From Fertoeibacter niger (GTDB lineage: Bacteria; Pseudomonadota; Alphaproteobacteria; Rhodobacterales; Rhodobacteraceae), in NCBI RefSeq assembly GCF_009380135.2, contig NZ_WHUT02000003.1:310001-374000 (forward strand): DNA of 64,000 nt, written 5' to 3'. Position numbers and translations under genes: made by a program. The notes below the pieces were generated by a model, which did not search any database, had not been told where the DNA came from, and worked only from the letters and a program-made list of their open reading frames with translations. Below are positions 55,250 to 64,000 of the stretch, one piece after another. The stretch's first letter is position 1, and every line of letters begins with the position of its first letter.

Positions 55250-56593
55250 CTACAGCCGCACAGCCGCCAGCGAATTGGTCGAGGCAGCCGTAACGCGCAC
55301 CCGCACCAGTTCGCCCACCTGCCCCGCGGCATCGGCCACATGCACCGCATGCAGGTGGTCGGACTTGCCCACCATCTGCCCCGGCATCCGCCCCGGCTTG
55401 TCATAAAGCACGCCCACCTCGCGCCCGACCATCGCCTGCTGCGCCGCCTGCTGCTGTTCGGTCAGCAGCGTTTGCAGCCGTTGCAGCCGCTCGTCGGCCA
55501 CCGCACTGTCCACCCCCGGCTTTTCCGCCGCAGGCGTGCCGGGCCGCGCAGAGTATTTGAAGGAATAGGCCATGCCGTAATTCACCGCCCGCACCAGCGC
55601 CAGCGTATCCTCGAAATCGGCATCGGTTTCGCCCGGAAAGCCCACAATGAAATCCGAGGTCAGCAAGATGTCGGGCCGCGCCGCGCGAAACCGTTCGATC
55701 AGCGCCAGATATTGCGCCGCCGTATGCTTGCGGTTCATCGCCTTCAGAATGCGGTCAGACCCCGACTGCACCGGCAGATGCAGATAGGGCATCAGCTTGG
55801 GCTCGTCGCCATGGGCCGCGATCAGGTCATCACCCATGTCATTGGGGTGCGAAGTCATGTAGCGGATGCGCTGCAACCCGTCGATCCGCGCCAGTGCGCG
55901 CACCAGACGGGCCAGGCCCCAATCTCCACCCTCGCCCGCCCCGTGATAGGCGTTGACGTTCTGCCCCAGCAACGTGATGTCGCGCACGCCCTTTTCCACC
56001 AGCGCCCGCGCCTCGGCCAGAAGGCGCGTGGCCGGGCGGCTGACCTCGCCGCCCCTGGTATAGGGCACCACGCAAAAGGCGCAGAACTTGTCACAGCCCT
56101 CCTGCACCGTCAGAAAGGCCGACGGGCCGCGCGTGGCCTTGCGTTCGGGCAGATGGTCGAACTTGTCCTCAAGCGGGAAGTCGGTGTCGATCACCTGGCC
56201 CTCGGCGCGGATCATCTGCGGCAGCCGGTGATAGCTTTGCGGCCCCACCACCAGATCGACCTGCGGCGCGCGGCGCAATATCTCGGCCCCCTCGGCCTGG
56301 GCCACGCAGCCCGCAACGCCAATCTTCATGCCGGGCTTTGCCAGTTTCAGCGGGCGCAGCCGCCCCAGATCGGAAAACAGCTTTTCCGACGCCTTTTCGC
56401 GGATGTGGCAGGTGTTGATCAGCACCATGTCGGCGTCTTCGGCCGTATCCGTCGCCACATAGCCCTGCGCGCCCAGCGTTTCGGCCATGCGTTCGCTGTC
56501 ATAGACATTCATCTGGCAGCCATAGGTCTTGATGAACAGCTTTTTCGCGTCGGGCGTTTCGGGCAGGTCGGGCTGTTTTGCGGGGTCGGGCAT
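55250..56593 (-). CDS. miaB: tRNA-2-methylthio-N6-dimethylallyladenosine synthase MiaB
   Basis: A 447-residue radical SAM methylthiotransferase for ms2i6A37 in tRNA. The N-terminal cysteines are in [26 protein letters not shown] and [10 protein letters not shown]; the radical SAM motif is [12 protein letters not shown] (about 155-166); a TRAM domain ends the protein. The ATG at 56593 has AAAAGGA 8 bases upstream. Confidence 0.96.
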   Translation of the reverse strand: MPDPAKQPDLPETPDAKKLFIKTYGCQMNVYDSERMAETLGAQGYVATDTAEDADMVLINTCHIREKASEKLFSDLGRLRPLKLAKPGMKIGVAGCVAQAEGAEILRRAPQVDLVVGPQSYHRLPQMIRAEGQVIDTDFPLEDKFDHLPERKATRGPSAFLTVQEGCDKFCAFCVVPYTRGGEVSRPATRLLAEARALVEKGVRDITLLGQNVNAYHGAGEGGDWGLARLVRALARIDGLQRIRYMTSHPNDMGDDLIAAHGDEPKLMPYLHLPVQSGSDRILKAMNRKHTAAQYLALIERFRAARPDILLTSDFIVGFPGETDADFEDTLALVRAVNYGMAYSFKYSARPGTPAAEKPGVDSAVADERLQRLQTLLTEQQQAAQQAMVGREVGVLYDKPGRMPGQMVGKSDHLHAVHVADAAGQVGELVRVRVTAASTNSLAAVRL

Positions 56594-56768
56594 CGTGGGA
56601 TCCTTTTGCACCCCGATCAACGGGCGCGATGCGGGGTTCTACACGAAAAAGCCGGCCAAGGGCAACGTCTGCCCGGCCATCGCACGGCCACAGGCTGCGG
56701 CGGGGCTTGCATTGCGGCGTGGCTTGGCCGATTTTGCCGCGAACAGCCTGGTATCGGGCGGGGGCAGC

Positions 56769-57638
56769 ATGCGCTATGACGGGCTTTCGGAATTTCTGGC
56801 AGAGCGCCGGACAACGCTGGCAAAGGGACCGCTTGCGCTGATCATGGCCGAGGATCTGGTCGAGGTTGACAGCACCCTGCGCCACCATATCGCTGCGGGT
56901 TTTCGTTCCGTCGTGCTGCTGGCCCCGCCCGAGGTGGTCCTGCCCGCGCCGCTGGAGGCGCAGATAACCCGCGTCACCTATGATGTCTTTGCCGAGGGCG
57001 CGCTGGTCAGTGCGGTGAACCGGCTGATCGCCGCAGCACCGGGGCTGTGGATGTTTTACGGCTTCAACGCCGAATACCTGTTCTTTCCCTTTTGCGAAAC
57101 GCGCAGCATCCGCGACCTGATCGCCTTTCACACCGAGGAACGGCGCGATGCACTGCTGACCTATGTGATTGATCTTTATGCCGGCGATCTGCACCGCCAC
57201 CCCAGCGCCGTGGCGCTGGAGGATGCCTTTCTGGACCGTTCCGGCTATTATGCCCTTGGCCGCCCCGACCCGGCCAACCATGGCCATCCGCGCGAACGCC
57301 AGCTTGATTTCTTTGGCGGCCTGCGCTGGCGGTTCGAGGAACACATTCCCCCGCACCGCCGCAAGATCGACCGCATCGCCCTGTTCCGCGCCAGGGAGGG
57401 GCTGGTGCTGCGGCCCGATTTCACCTTCTCGGACGAGGAATACAATACCTACGCCTGCCCCTGGCACAACAACATCACCACGGCGCTGTGTTCGTTCCGC
57501 ACGGCCAAGGCCCTGCGCGCCAACCCGGGGTCACGTTTCGACATTCCCAATTTTCGCTGGCACAATTCGACCGAGTTCCGCTGGCACTCGCAACAACTGA
57601 TGGATCTGGGGCTGATGGAGCCGGGTCAGTGGTTCTGA
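56769..57638 (+). CDS. Conserved protein of unknown function, possibly glycosyltransferase-like
   Basis: A 289-residue soluble protein that I do not recognise for sure. It starts with a Rossmann-like half (LALIMAEDLVEVDSTLRHHIAAGF, split), then FYGFNAEYLFFPFCETRSIRDLI, later RRKIDRIALFRA, and a Cys-, His- and Trp-rich end (NTYACPWHNN, FRWHNSTEFRWHS). The layout recalls GT2-type glycosyltransferases of the Glyco_tranf_2_4 group, but the usual DxD is replaced by FNAEY. The ATG at 56769 has GGGGGCAG upstream. It is divergent from miaB and converges on the LacI operon. Confidence 0.6.
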   Translation: MRYDGLSEFLAERRTTLAKGPLALIMAEDLVEVDSTLRHHIAAGFRSVVLLAPPEVVLPAPLEAQITRVTYDVFAEGALVSAVNRLIAAAPGLWMFYGFNAEYLFFPFCETRSIRDLIAFHTEERRDALLTYVIDLYAGDLHRHPSAVALEDAFLDRSGYYALGRPDPANHGHPRERQLDFFGGLRWRFEEHIPPHRRKIDRIALFRAREGLVLRPDFTFSDEEYNTYACPWHNNITTALCSFRTAKALRANPGSRFDIPNFRWHNSTEFRWHSQQLMDLGLMEPGQWF

Positions 57639-57650
57639 CTGCTAGCGGTG

Positions 57651-58652
57651 TCAGTCGCCGGTCGAGGCGCGGCGGATCAGCGTGACGGGTGAATGGGTGT
57701 CGGTGGGTGGTGCCGTGCCATCCTCCAGCCAGGCAAGAACGGTTGCCGCACAGGTCTGGCCAAAGCGGGCGATGTCGCAGCTTACCGTGGTCAGCCCGGG
57801 CCAGACCAGCGCGCAATCCTCGATATCGTCAAAGCCCACGACCATCAGGTCGCTGCCCACCCGGCGGCCGATCTCGGCGCAGCCCGACAGCAGGCCAAGC
57901 GCCACCAGATCGTTGAAGCAGATCACCGCGTCGATCTGCGGATAATCCAGCGCCAGCCGGCGGGCCACCTCGCGGCCAAAGGCCCGGCCCGGGCGGCCGG
58001 GCAGCACGGTGGGCGTCAGCCCCGCCCCGGCCAGCACCGCCAGATAGCCCGACATGCGCAGCCGCGTCACTGCCCGGCCATCCAGCCCGCCGACAAAGGC
58101 GATCTGCCGCGCCCCCCGCGCCAGCAGATGCTGTGCCGCCAGCCGCCCGCCGCTTTCATAATCTGGCGCGGCAAAGGGAAAACGCTCGGCAGGCACCACC
58201 TGACGCAGCACCTGCATCGCCGGAATGCCCGCCCGGGCGATTGCGCCAAAGGTCGCCTCCTCGTCGCCGTAAGCGGGCGACAGGATCAGCGCCGACACGC
58301 CATGCTCGATCATCGCCGAGGTGACCTGCGCCTGCAACGCAGGGTTTTCATCGGTATTGGCCAGCACCGTGGCATAGCCCCGCGCCGACAGCGCCATCTG
58401 CACCGAGGTTGCGAATTCGGTGAAGAACGGGTTGCGCAGATCGTTGATCACCAGCCCGATCAGCCCCGCATTCGACATCCGCAGATTGGCCGCCGAACGG
58501 TTGTAGACATAGCCCAGATCGGCCATCGCGCGGCGCACATCCGCACGGGTTTCGGCCTTTACCAGCGGGCTGTTCTGCAACACAAGGCTGACCGTCGATT
58601 TTGACACACCGGCCTCTTTGGCCACATCAATGATCGTCGGTCTGCGCGCCAT
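57651..58652 (-). CDS. LacI-family transcriptional regulator
   Basis: A 333-residue repressor. The N-terminal HTH (TIIDVAKEAGVSKSTVSLVL, residues about 5-24) is classic LacI, followed by a periplasmic-binding-protein-like sensor domain (about 60-330). It is the last gene of the GMC/SDR/DUF993 operon, 3 bases after DUF993, and so probably represses that operon. The ligand is likely a sugar or a derivative. Confidence 0.92.
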   Translation of the reverse strand: MARRPTIIDVAKEAGVSKSTVSLVLQNSPLVKAETRADVRRAMADLGYVYNRSAANLRMSNAGLIGLVINDLRNPFFTEFATSVQMALSARGYATVLANTDENPALQAQVTSAMIEHGVSALILSPAYGDEEATFGAIARAGIPAMQVLRQVVPAERFPFAAPDYESGGRLAAQHLLARGARQIAFVGGLDGRAVTRLRMSGYLAVLAGAGLTPTVLPGRPGRAFGREVARRLALDYPQIDAVICFNDLVALGLLSGCAEIGRRVGSDLMVVGFDDIEDCALVWPGLTTVSCDIARFGQTCAATVLAWLEDGTAPPTDTHSPVTLIRRASTGD

Positions 58653-58655
58653 GCC

Positions 58656-59825
58656 CTAGCCCTGTGAAACCCCGTGCAGCGCCAGCAGCACCTTCATCCG
58701 CGCCACGGCCAGATCGGGCTGCGCCAGCAGCCCCGCCTGATCGGCCAGCCGGAACACTTCGGCATAATGCACGATGTCGCGGCTGGATTGAAACCCGGCG
58801 GGCATGATGAAATGCCCCTGATGGCCGTTCAGCCACGCCAGATACGCGATGCCCGCCTTGTAGAACCGGGTGGGCGTGCGGAAAATCTCGCGCGACAGCG
58901 GCACGGTGGGGGCCAGCAGGCGGTCATAGGTGGCGTGGTCGCCCAATGCCAGCGCCTCCAGCGCCTGTGACGCGGCGGGGGCGATGGCGGCAAAGATGCC
59001 CAGCAGGGCGTGGGAATGGTGCGTGGCATCCCCGGCGATCAGCGGGGCATAGTTGAAATCGTCACCGGTATAAAGCCGCACACCGGCGGGCAGCCTTGCG
59101 CGGAACGCCTCTTCCTGTGCGTGGTCCAGCAGGGAAATCTTGATGCCGTCCACCCGTTCGGGGTTCCCGGCAATCAGCGACAGCACGAAATCCTCTGCCG
59201 CAGCCAGATCCGCCGCACCCCAGTAACCCGCCAGCGCCGGGTCAAACATCGCACCCAGCCAGTGCAGGATTACCGGTTGCTGCGCGCCGTCGATCAGGCG
59301 GCGATAGACATGGTGATAGGTGTCAGGCCCCGCGCCGATGGCGGTAAAGGCCCGGCTGGCCATCAGGATCAACTGGCCGCCCGCCGCCTCGATCGCCTCG
59401 GCTTGATGGGTATAGGCGGCGAGGATGGCATCCGCATCGGTCAGCGCTGACAAGGGCTGATGGTCCGTCCCCACCCCGCAGGCCACACGGGGGCGCATCG
59501 GGTGGGCCTGTGCCGCAGCCATGGTGCGCTGGATCAGTTCCAGCGCGGTGGGCCAATCCACCCCCATGCCGCGCTGCGCGGTATCCATCGCCTCGGCCAG
59601 CCCGAGGCCCTGATCCCACAACTGCTGCCGGAAACCCAGGGTTGCATCCCAATCCACCGCAGGCCGCGTATCCCACGGGTTGCGTTCGCGCAACGGGTCG
59701 CTGACCACATGGGCGGCGGCAAAGGCGGTGCGGGTCAGGGCCACACGGGGGGCGCGGGCCACCAGCGGCTCGCCCGTCAGGCGGTAGGGTTCAAGCGTGT
59801 TCGCGGCGGTGGGCAGGATCAGCAT
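58656..59825 (-). CDS. DUF993 family protein (TIM-barrel, DHDPS-like)
   Basis: A 389-residue protein of DUF993, distantly like dihydrodipicolinate synthases. It has CGVGTDHQPLSALTDADAIL (split), LILMASRAFTAIGAGP and DGIKISLLDHAQE, where the Lys would be the Schiff-base lysine if the DHDPS comparison holds. That would make it an aldolase or lyase acting on a keto-sugar acid; this is inference. It lies between the Dabb and LacI genes. Confidence 0.8.
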   Translation of the reverse strand: MLILPTAANTLEPYRLTGEPLVARAPRVALTRTAFAAAHVVSDPLRERNPWDTRPAVDWDATLGFRQQLWDQGLGLAEAMDTAQRGMGVDWPTALELIQRTMAAAQAHPMRPRVACGVGTDHQPLSALTDADAILAAYTHQAEAIEAAGGQLILMASRAFTAIGAGPDTYHHVYRRLIDGAQQPVILHWLGAMFDPALAGYWGAADLAAAEDFVLSLIAGNPERVDGIKISLLDHAQEEAFRARLPAGVRLYTGDDFNYAPLIAGDATHHSHALLGIFAAIAPAASQALEALALGDHATYDRLLAPTVPLSREIFRTPTRFYKAGIAYLAWLNGHQGHFIMPAGFQSSRDIVHYAEVFRLADQAGLLAQPDLAVARMKVLLALHGVSQG

Positions 59826-59834
59826 GGCAAGCCC

Positions 59835-60143
59835 CTAGCAGGCAAGGTCAAAGACAAGGATGCCGTCAATCCCGCCCGCCGCATGCGCGACCAGAGCCGC
59901 GCCCACCCGCTGATGGTCGGGATGCGCCTGATAGGCGGCCAAAGCGGCCCAATCGGCAAAATCCACGGTAAAGCCGTGCAGATAGCCGCGCTCGATCTGT
60001 TCCGGGCTTTCGCTGCGCCCGGCGCAGATGGAGGACAGGCCCGGCACCTTGCCCTCGATCGCCCGCAGATCGTCAAAGATCGCGGCTATGGCCGTTTCCG
60101 CCACATCGGGCCGGAAACGGACCAGAACGATATGGCGGATCAT
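59835..60143 (-). CDS. Dabb (stress-responsive A/B barrel) family protein
   Basis: A 102-residue ferredoxin-like dimer with MIRHIVLVRFRPDV at the start, YLHGFTVDFADWAALAAYQ in the middle and HPDHQRVG. The start at 60143 lies within the stop of the GMC gene (ATGA). Dabb domains are small enzymes or binding proteins, sometimes cyclases; its role in this operon is unknown. Confidence 0.85.
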   Translation of the reverse strand: MIRHIVLVRFRPDVAETAIAAIFDDLRAIEGKVPGLSSICAGRSESPEQIERGYLHGFTVDFADWAALAAYQAHPDHQRVGAALVAHAAGGIDGILVFDLAC

Positions 60144-61723
60144 TGCAGCCCCCATGCGGATTTGATCATGTCTGCCCCCTTTTCGCCAATCATGATGGCG
60201 GTTGCGTTGGTGTTCGAGGATACGACGGTGGGCATGATCGAAGCGTCGATGACGCGCAGCCGCTCGATTCCGTTGAAGCGCAGGCTGGGGTCAACCACCG
60301 CGCCCGCGTCGATGCCCATCCGGCAGGTGCCTGCGGGGTGATGGTCGGTCTTGGCATGGGCGCAGGCATAGCGGAAGTAATCCTCATCTGTGCGCACATC
60401 CGGCCCGGGCAGCCGTTCGGCCTTGACATAGGGACGCAGCGCATACTGCTGCATGATCTCCTGCGCCAGTTTCAGGCCGCGGATCGACATTTCGCGGTCA
60501 TAGGGGTCTTCCCAGTAATTCGGGTCGATCAAAGGCGCGGCCCGGGCGTCGGCCGAACCCAGCCGCACCGTGCCGCGCGACCGGGGCCGCAGGAAGGCAG
60601 AGTTCAGAGTGACACCGCCCTGCGGCATCGCCGCCACCCCGGCCTCGATCCCTGACCCCAGACCCAGATGGAACTGGATGTCGGGCGAACGGGCAGTGGG
60701 TTCGGCATACCAGAACCCCCCGGTTTCGAACAGGGACGAGGCCACCGGCCCGCTGCGTGTCGCCAGATATTGCAGCGCCGCCACGGCGGACCACAGCGGT
60801 TTGGCATAGCGATCATAAGTATGCGGCCCGGTGCATTCGGCGATCACGAACAGATCGAGGTGGTCTTGCAGGTTTGCCCCCACCTGCGGCTTGTCCAGCA
60901 CCACGGGGATGCCAAGCCCCGCCAGATGATCGGCCGGCCCGATGCCCGACAGTTGCAACAGGCGCGGTGATCCGATGGCCCCGCAAGACAGGATCACCTC
61001 GGCCCCCGCGCGCAGAATGCCCCTGTCGGTTTCCACCCCCACGGCGCGGCCATGCTCGACCACAATCCGCAACACCTGCGCGTCGGTGCGGATGGTCAGG
61101 TTTTTCCGCCCCCGGTTGGGGTTCAGATAGGCGATGGAGGCTGATGACCGCCGCACATTGCGCTGGGTCAACTGGTAATAGCCCACGCCATCCTGTCGCT
61201 CGCCCGCCATGTCGGCGTTGAACGGGATGCCCAACTGGCCCGCCGCCTGAAAATACGCCTCACAAATCGGCAAGGGGGCTGCGGGTTTCGACACACCCAG
61301 CGGCCCGCCTTTGCCGTGATAGCGGTTGTTGTAGGTGTCATTGTCCTCGGCCTTGCGGAAAAAGGGCAGCACATCGTCATAGCCCCAGCCCGCGCAGCCC
61401 GCCTGCCGCCAGTCGTCATAATCCTGCGCCGCGCCGCGAGTGTAGATCTGCGCGTTGATCGACGACCCGCCACCGATCACCTTGGCTTGCGTATAGCGGA
61501 TCACCATGTTGTTCATGTGCCGCTGCGGAACCGTATGCCAGCCCCATGACCCGATGCCCTTGGTCATCTTGGCAAATCCTGCGGGCAGGTGGAAAAACGG
61601 GTGCCGGTCGCGCCCGCCCGCCTCCAGCAGCAGAACGCGGGTGGCGGGGTTTTCCGACAGCCGCGCCGCCAGAACAGACCCCGCCGAGCCGCCGCCGATG
61701 ATGATGAAATCGTAATCGTCCAT
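60140..61723 (-). CDS. GMC-family oxidoreductase (choline dehydrogenase-like)
   Basis: A 527-residue FAD enzyme. The FAD loop is IIGGGSAGSVLAARL (about 8-22); GGGSSINAQIY, VGANLQDHLD and the catalytic His in TDHHPAGTCRMG with Asn in SSNTNATAIMIGE are all present. It belongs with alcohol dehydrogenases of the BetA/AlkJ group. Substrate: an alcohol group, probably of a sugar derivative or polyol, by context. Confidence 0.9.
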   Translation of the reverse strand: MDDYDFIIIGGGSAGSVLAARLSENPATRVLLLEAGGRDRHPFFHLPAGFAKMTKGIGSWGWHTVPQRHMNNMVIRYTQAKVIGGGSSINAQIYTRGAAQDYDDWRQAGCAGWGYDDVLPFFRKAEDNDTYNNRYHGKGGPLGVSKPAAPLPICEAYFQAAGQLGIPFNADMAGERQDGVGYYQLTQRNVRRSSASIAYLNPNRGRKNLTIRTDAQVLRIVVEHGRAVGVETDRGILRAGAEVILSCGAIGSPRLLQLSGIGPADHLAGLGIPVVLDKPQVGANLQDHLDLFVIAECTGPHTYDRYAKPLWSAVAALQYLATRSGPVASSLFETGGFWYAEPTARSPDIQFHLGLGSGIEAGVAAMPQGGVTLNSAFLRPRSRGTVRLGSADARAAPLIDPNYWEDPYDREMSIRGLKLAQEIMQQYALRPYVKAERLPGPDVRTDEDYFRYACAHAKTDHHPAGTCRMGIDAGAVVDPSLRFNGIERLRVIDASIMPTVVSSNTNATAIMIGEKGADMIKSAWGLQ

Positions 61724-61726
61724 GGG

Positions 61727-62485
61727 TCAGAGCCTTTGCACCGAAAGTCCGCCATCCACCGGGATCACCGCCCCGGTGGCAAAGGCCATCTGCCCCGTGG
61801 CAATCGGCACCACGACAGACCCAATATCCGCCGGTTGCCCCCAGCGCGCGGCAGGCACCAGACCACCGGCGATGCGGGCGGTGTAGGTATCCTTCACGCC
61901 CTCGGTCATGCCGGTGGCGATGATGCCGGGGCGCAGTTCGAATACGCCGATGCCCAGCGGCGCCAGCCGCAGCGCCAGCGCCTGCGCCGCCATCGCCGCC
62001 CCGGCCTTCGATATGCAGTAATCGGCACGCTCCACACTGGCCATCCGCGCGGAAACCGAGGTGATGAAAGTGATGGACCGGTAGGGGCCAGCCTCGCGGG
62101 TGATCATCCGCCGCGCCATTGCCTGCGCCACAAAGAACGCCCCGCGCAGGTTGATGCCGGTCACAATGTCGAAATTCGCGGGCGTGATATCCAGCATGTC
62201 GCCGCGCACCGGGGCGGCCACGCCCGCGTTCTGCACCAGCGCCGACACCGGCCCCATCGCCGCCTCGATCCGGTCGATCAGGGCCGGTACGGCCTCGGCC
62301 AAGGCCAGATCGTGCTGGAAATAGCCGGTCTGCGGGCCAAGCTGCGTCAGTGCCGCCTGCACCTGCGGATGGTCCGGCGCGGGCAACGAGGCGATGGCGA
62401 TGCGGAACCCCGCCCCGGCCAGCGCCGTGGCGATGCCCAGGCCGATGCCCTGCTGGCCGCCGGTGACAAGGGCAAGGGGCGTCAT
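61727..62485 (-). CDS. SDR-family oxidoreductase
   Basis: A 252-residue short-chain dehydrogenase/reductase. The cofactor loop is VTGGQQGIGLGIA, QNAGVAAP follows, and the catalytic Tyr and Lys are in DYCISKAG. It overlaps the upstream GMC gene by 4 bases (ATGA) and is followed by the second GMC gene after 3 bases. It could reduce the keto group formed by a GMC enzyme or oxidise another hydroxyl. Confidence 0.9.
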   Translation of the reverse strand: MTPLALVTGGQQGIGLGIATALAGAGFRIAIASLPAPDHPQVQAALTQLGPQTGYFQHDLALAEAVPALIDRIEAAMGPVSALVQNAGVAAPVRGDMLDITPANFDIVTGINLRGAFFVAQAMARRMITREAGPYRSITFITSVSARMASVERADYCISKAGAAMAAQALALRLAPLGIGVFELRPGIIATGMTEGVKDTYTARIAGGLVPAARWGQPADIGSVVVPIATGQMAFATGAVIPVDGGLSVQRL

Positions 62486-63975
62486 GCGGCCTGCCCCCGG
62501 GTCTGGATATGCCCGGCCGCCCGCAGCGCCAGCGCCGCGATGGTCAGCGACGGGTTGACCGCCGCCGATGTGGGCAGCACCGACGCATCGACGATATAGA
62601 GGTTGTCCAGATCATGCGCGCGCAGGTTCACATCCACCACTGATGTGGCAGGGTCTGCCCCCATGCGCGCCGTGCCACATTGGTGGCTGGGCTTCGATTT
62701 GGGAAAGCCGCGCGACAGAACGATGGGCCAGCCCGCCCGGCGCATCGCGGCCTTCAGCCGTTTCACCAGCAGATCATGCGCGGCCACATTGGTGCGCTTC
62801 CAGTCCAGCACCACACCCCCTTTGCGCCACAGCACGCGCGAGGCGGGGTCGGGCAGATCTTCCGACATGGCCATGATGTGAATCGAATGCTCTGCCACAT
62901 GATGCGCCAGCCAAAGCGGCATCCCCGCCTCGCCCGCCAGTATCGGGCCGGTAATGCGCCCCAGCATCTGCACATTGCCCAAAGGCTCGCCCTTCGGTCC
63001 GCCAGTCAGATACCAGTCGTTGAACTGGATGGTTTTTTCATAAACCGTCCGGTTCCGCCGCAAAGGGTTATAGGCCACCATGCCGGTCAGATTGTGGTTC
63101 ATGAAATTGCGCCCCACCTGATCGGACCGGTTGGCCAGCCCGGTAGGGTGATCGGCATTGGCCGAGGCCAGCAGCAGCGCGGCCGACATGACGGCCCCGG
63201 CACAAAGGCAGACAACAGGCGCGTGGATCACCGTCCGCGCACCGCCATGATCCACCTCAACCCCCGTCACCCGGCGGCCTGCCGATTGCAGGGCCACAAC
63301 CTTTGCCCCCGTCATCAGCGTGACATTCGGGTGGCGCAGCGCCTCGGCCAGCGCGCAGTTTTCGGCATCCGACTTGGCCCCGGTGGTGTCGGGAAAGGCA
63401 TCCCAGCCGGTTCTGGCACGGGCCAGCCAGCGGTCGATATCCACGCCCAAGGGCAGCGACGACACATGCAGCCCCTGCGCCGCAAAGGCCCGGCGCAGGG
63501 TGGCGATGTCGGGTTCATCCGGCACGGGGGGAAAAGAATAGGGCGCGGAATGCGGGGGTTCGGTGGGGTCGCCCCCCAGATCACCCCGCACGCGATACAG
63601 CGCCTCCGCCCGGCTGTAGAACGGCTCCAGCACGTCATAGCTGATCGGCCAGCCGGGTGTGGTTCCTGCGATATGCCGCAGCGGGCTGAAATCCTCGGCG
63701 CGGTAGCGCAGCAGCACGGCCCCGTAGAACTTGGTATTGCCGCCGACAAAGGCATAATTGCCGGGGCTGAAGGGCTGGCCCTTGGCATCATGCCAGACCT
63801 CGGCCGGTTTGAAATGGCCGCGCTGAAAGATCGCTGCCGGATCGCGCGCTTCGGCACTGTCGGCCAGCCGCGCGCCCCGTTCCAGGATCAGCACGCGCCG
63901 CCCCGAGGCCGCAAGCCCCGCCGCCAGCGTGGCCCCGCCCATGCCTGAACCGATGATGATGACGTCAGGTTGCAT
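62482..63975 (-). CDS. GMC-family oxidoreductase (sugar dehydrogenase-like)
   Basis: A 497-residue FAD enzyme: IIIGSGMGGATLAAGLA (about 5-21), NTKFYGAVLLRY, GRNFMNHN, and the catalytic His in PSHQCGTARMG with Asn in AAVNPSLTIA. It is closest in style to bacterial sugar and glycoside dehydrogenases of the GMC group. AAAGG precedes the ATG. It is the first gene of the operon seen here; the promoter lies at or beyond the right edge. Confidence 0.9.
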   Translation of the reverse strand: MQPDVIIIGSGMGGATLAAGLAASGRRVLILERGARLADSAEARDPAAIFQRGHFKPAEVWHDAKGQPFSPGNYAFVGGNTKFYGAVLLRYRAEDFSPLRHIAGTTPGWPISYDVLEPFYSRAEALYRVRGDLGGDPTEPPHSAPYSFPPVPDEPDIATLRRAFAAQGLHVSSLPLGVDIDRWLARARTGWDAFPDTTGAKSDAENCALAEALRHPNVTLMTGAKVVALQSAGRRVTGVEVDHGGARTVIHAPVVCLCAGAVMSAALLLASANADHPTGLANRSDQVGRNFMNHNLTGMVAYNPLRRNRTVYEKTIQFNDWYLTGGPKGEPLGNVQMLGRITGPILAGEAGMPLWLAHHVAEHSIHIMAMSEDLPDPASRVLWRKGGVVLDWKRTNVAAHDLLVKRLKAAMRRAGWPIVLSRGFPKSKPSHQCGTARMGADPATSVVDVNLRAHDLDNLYIVDASVLPTSAAVNPSLTIAALALRAAGHIQTRGQAA

Positions 63976-64000
63976 TATGCCTTTATCCGTTCCTCTGTCT

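Noticed and set aside
54050-56779. A 909-codon plus-strand open frame, the longest in the window
   Set aside because: It runs antisense through miaB, the OmpA-type gene and the lipoprotein gene, all of which have motifs and ribosome binding sites. Length comes from GC-rich codon bias.
1-64000. tRNA genes, CRISPR arrays, insertion sequences or prophage
   Set aside because: Reading the gaps by eye on both strands I found no cloverleaf, regularly spaced repeats, transposase or phage genes. A tRNAscan and repeat search would be needed to be certain.

Overview
The window is chromosomal DNA from an alphaproteobacterium, almost certainly Rhodobacterales/Rhodobacteraceae. This rests on uniformly high GC, on housekeeping gene order (aroA-cmk-rpsA-ihfB-lapA-trpF, and miaB-phoH-ybeY-corC-lnt with metK and trmB nearby), and on a leader before metK that matches the SAM/SAH riboswitch, a class known from this order. 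I see no tRNA, rRNA, insertion sequence, prophage or CRISPR array. The genus cannot be named from sequence alone.

Layout. 1-1358: a radical SAM enzyme, cut by the left edge, translationally coupled to a separate small SPASM-type protein. 1477-2910: glutamate dehydrogenase. 3277-19738: a complete Tad (tight adherence) pilus island with TadG/vWA, two TadE-like pseudopilins, a lytic transglycosylase, three Flp pilins (two are a recent tandem duplicate), CpaB, CpaC, an OmpA-type lipoprotein where CpaD would usually lie, CpaE, CpaF, TadB, TadC, two TPR lipoproteins, the prepilin peptidase and a MoxR-like AAA+ ATPase. 19828-21210: rimO.

21211-31467: a catabolic cluster with an RpiR regulator, an N-formylglutamate-amidohydrolase-like enzyme, a TRAP transporter (DctQMP), a glutamine-synthetase-like ligase, an aldehyde dehydrogenase, an iron alcohol dehydrogenase and a FAD amino-acid oxidoreductase. 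Together these look like gamma-glutamylation-dependent use of a small amino alcohol such as ethanolamine. 31446-34243: an MFS exporter, then a thioredoxin-reductase-like flavoprotein divergent from an Rrf2 regulator across a palindrome; the regulator is probably leaderless.

34337-56593: mostly core genes (rplY, pth, trpB, trpF, lapA, ihfB, rpsA, cmk, aroA, trmB, metK, lnt, corC, ybeY, phoH, miaB) with small accessory genes between them. Two envelope genes between phoH and miaB share a duplicated two-cysteine module. 56769-57638: an unrecognised protein, possibly glycosyltransferase-like. 57651-63975: a tightly packed minus-strand operon (GMC oxidoreductase, SDR, GMC oxidoreductase, Dabb protein, DUF993 protein, LacI regulator), probably for oxidation of a sugar, polyol or glycoside that I cannot identify.

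The best candidates for something little described are the amino-alcohol cluster, the GMC/SDR/DUF993 operon, the split radical SAM/SPASM pair, and the AAA+ ATPase plus vWA pairing at the two ends of the Tad island.
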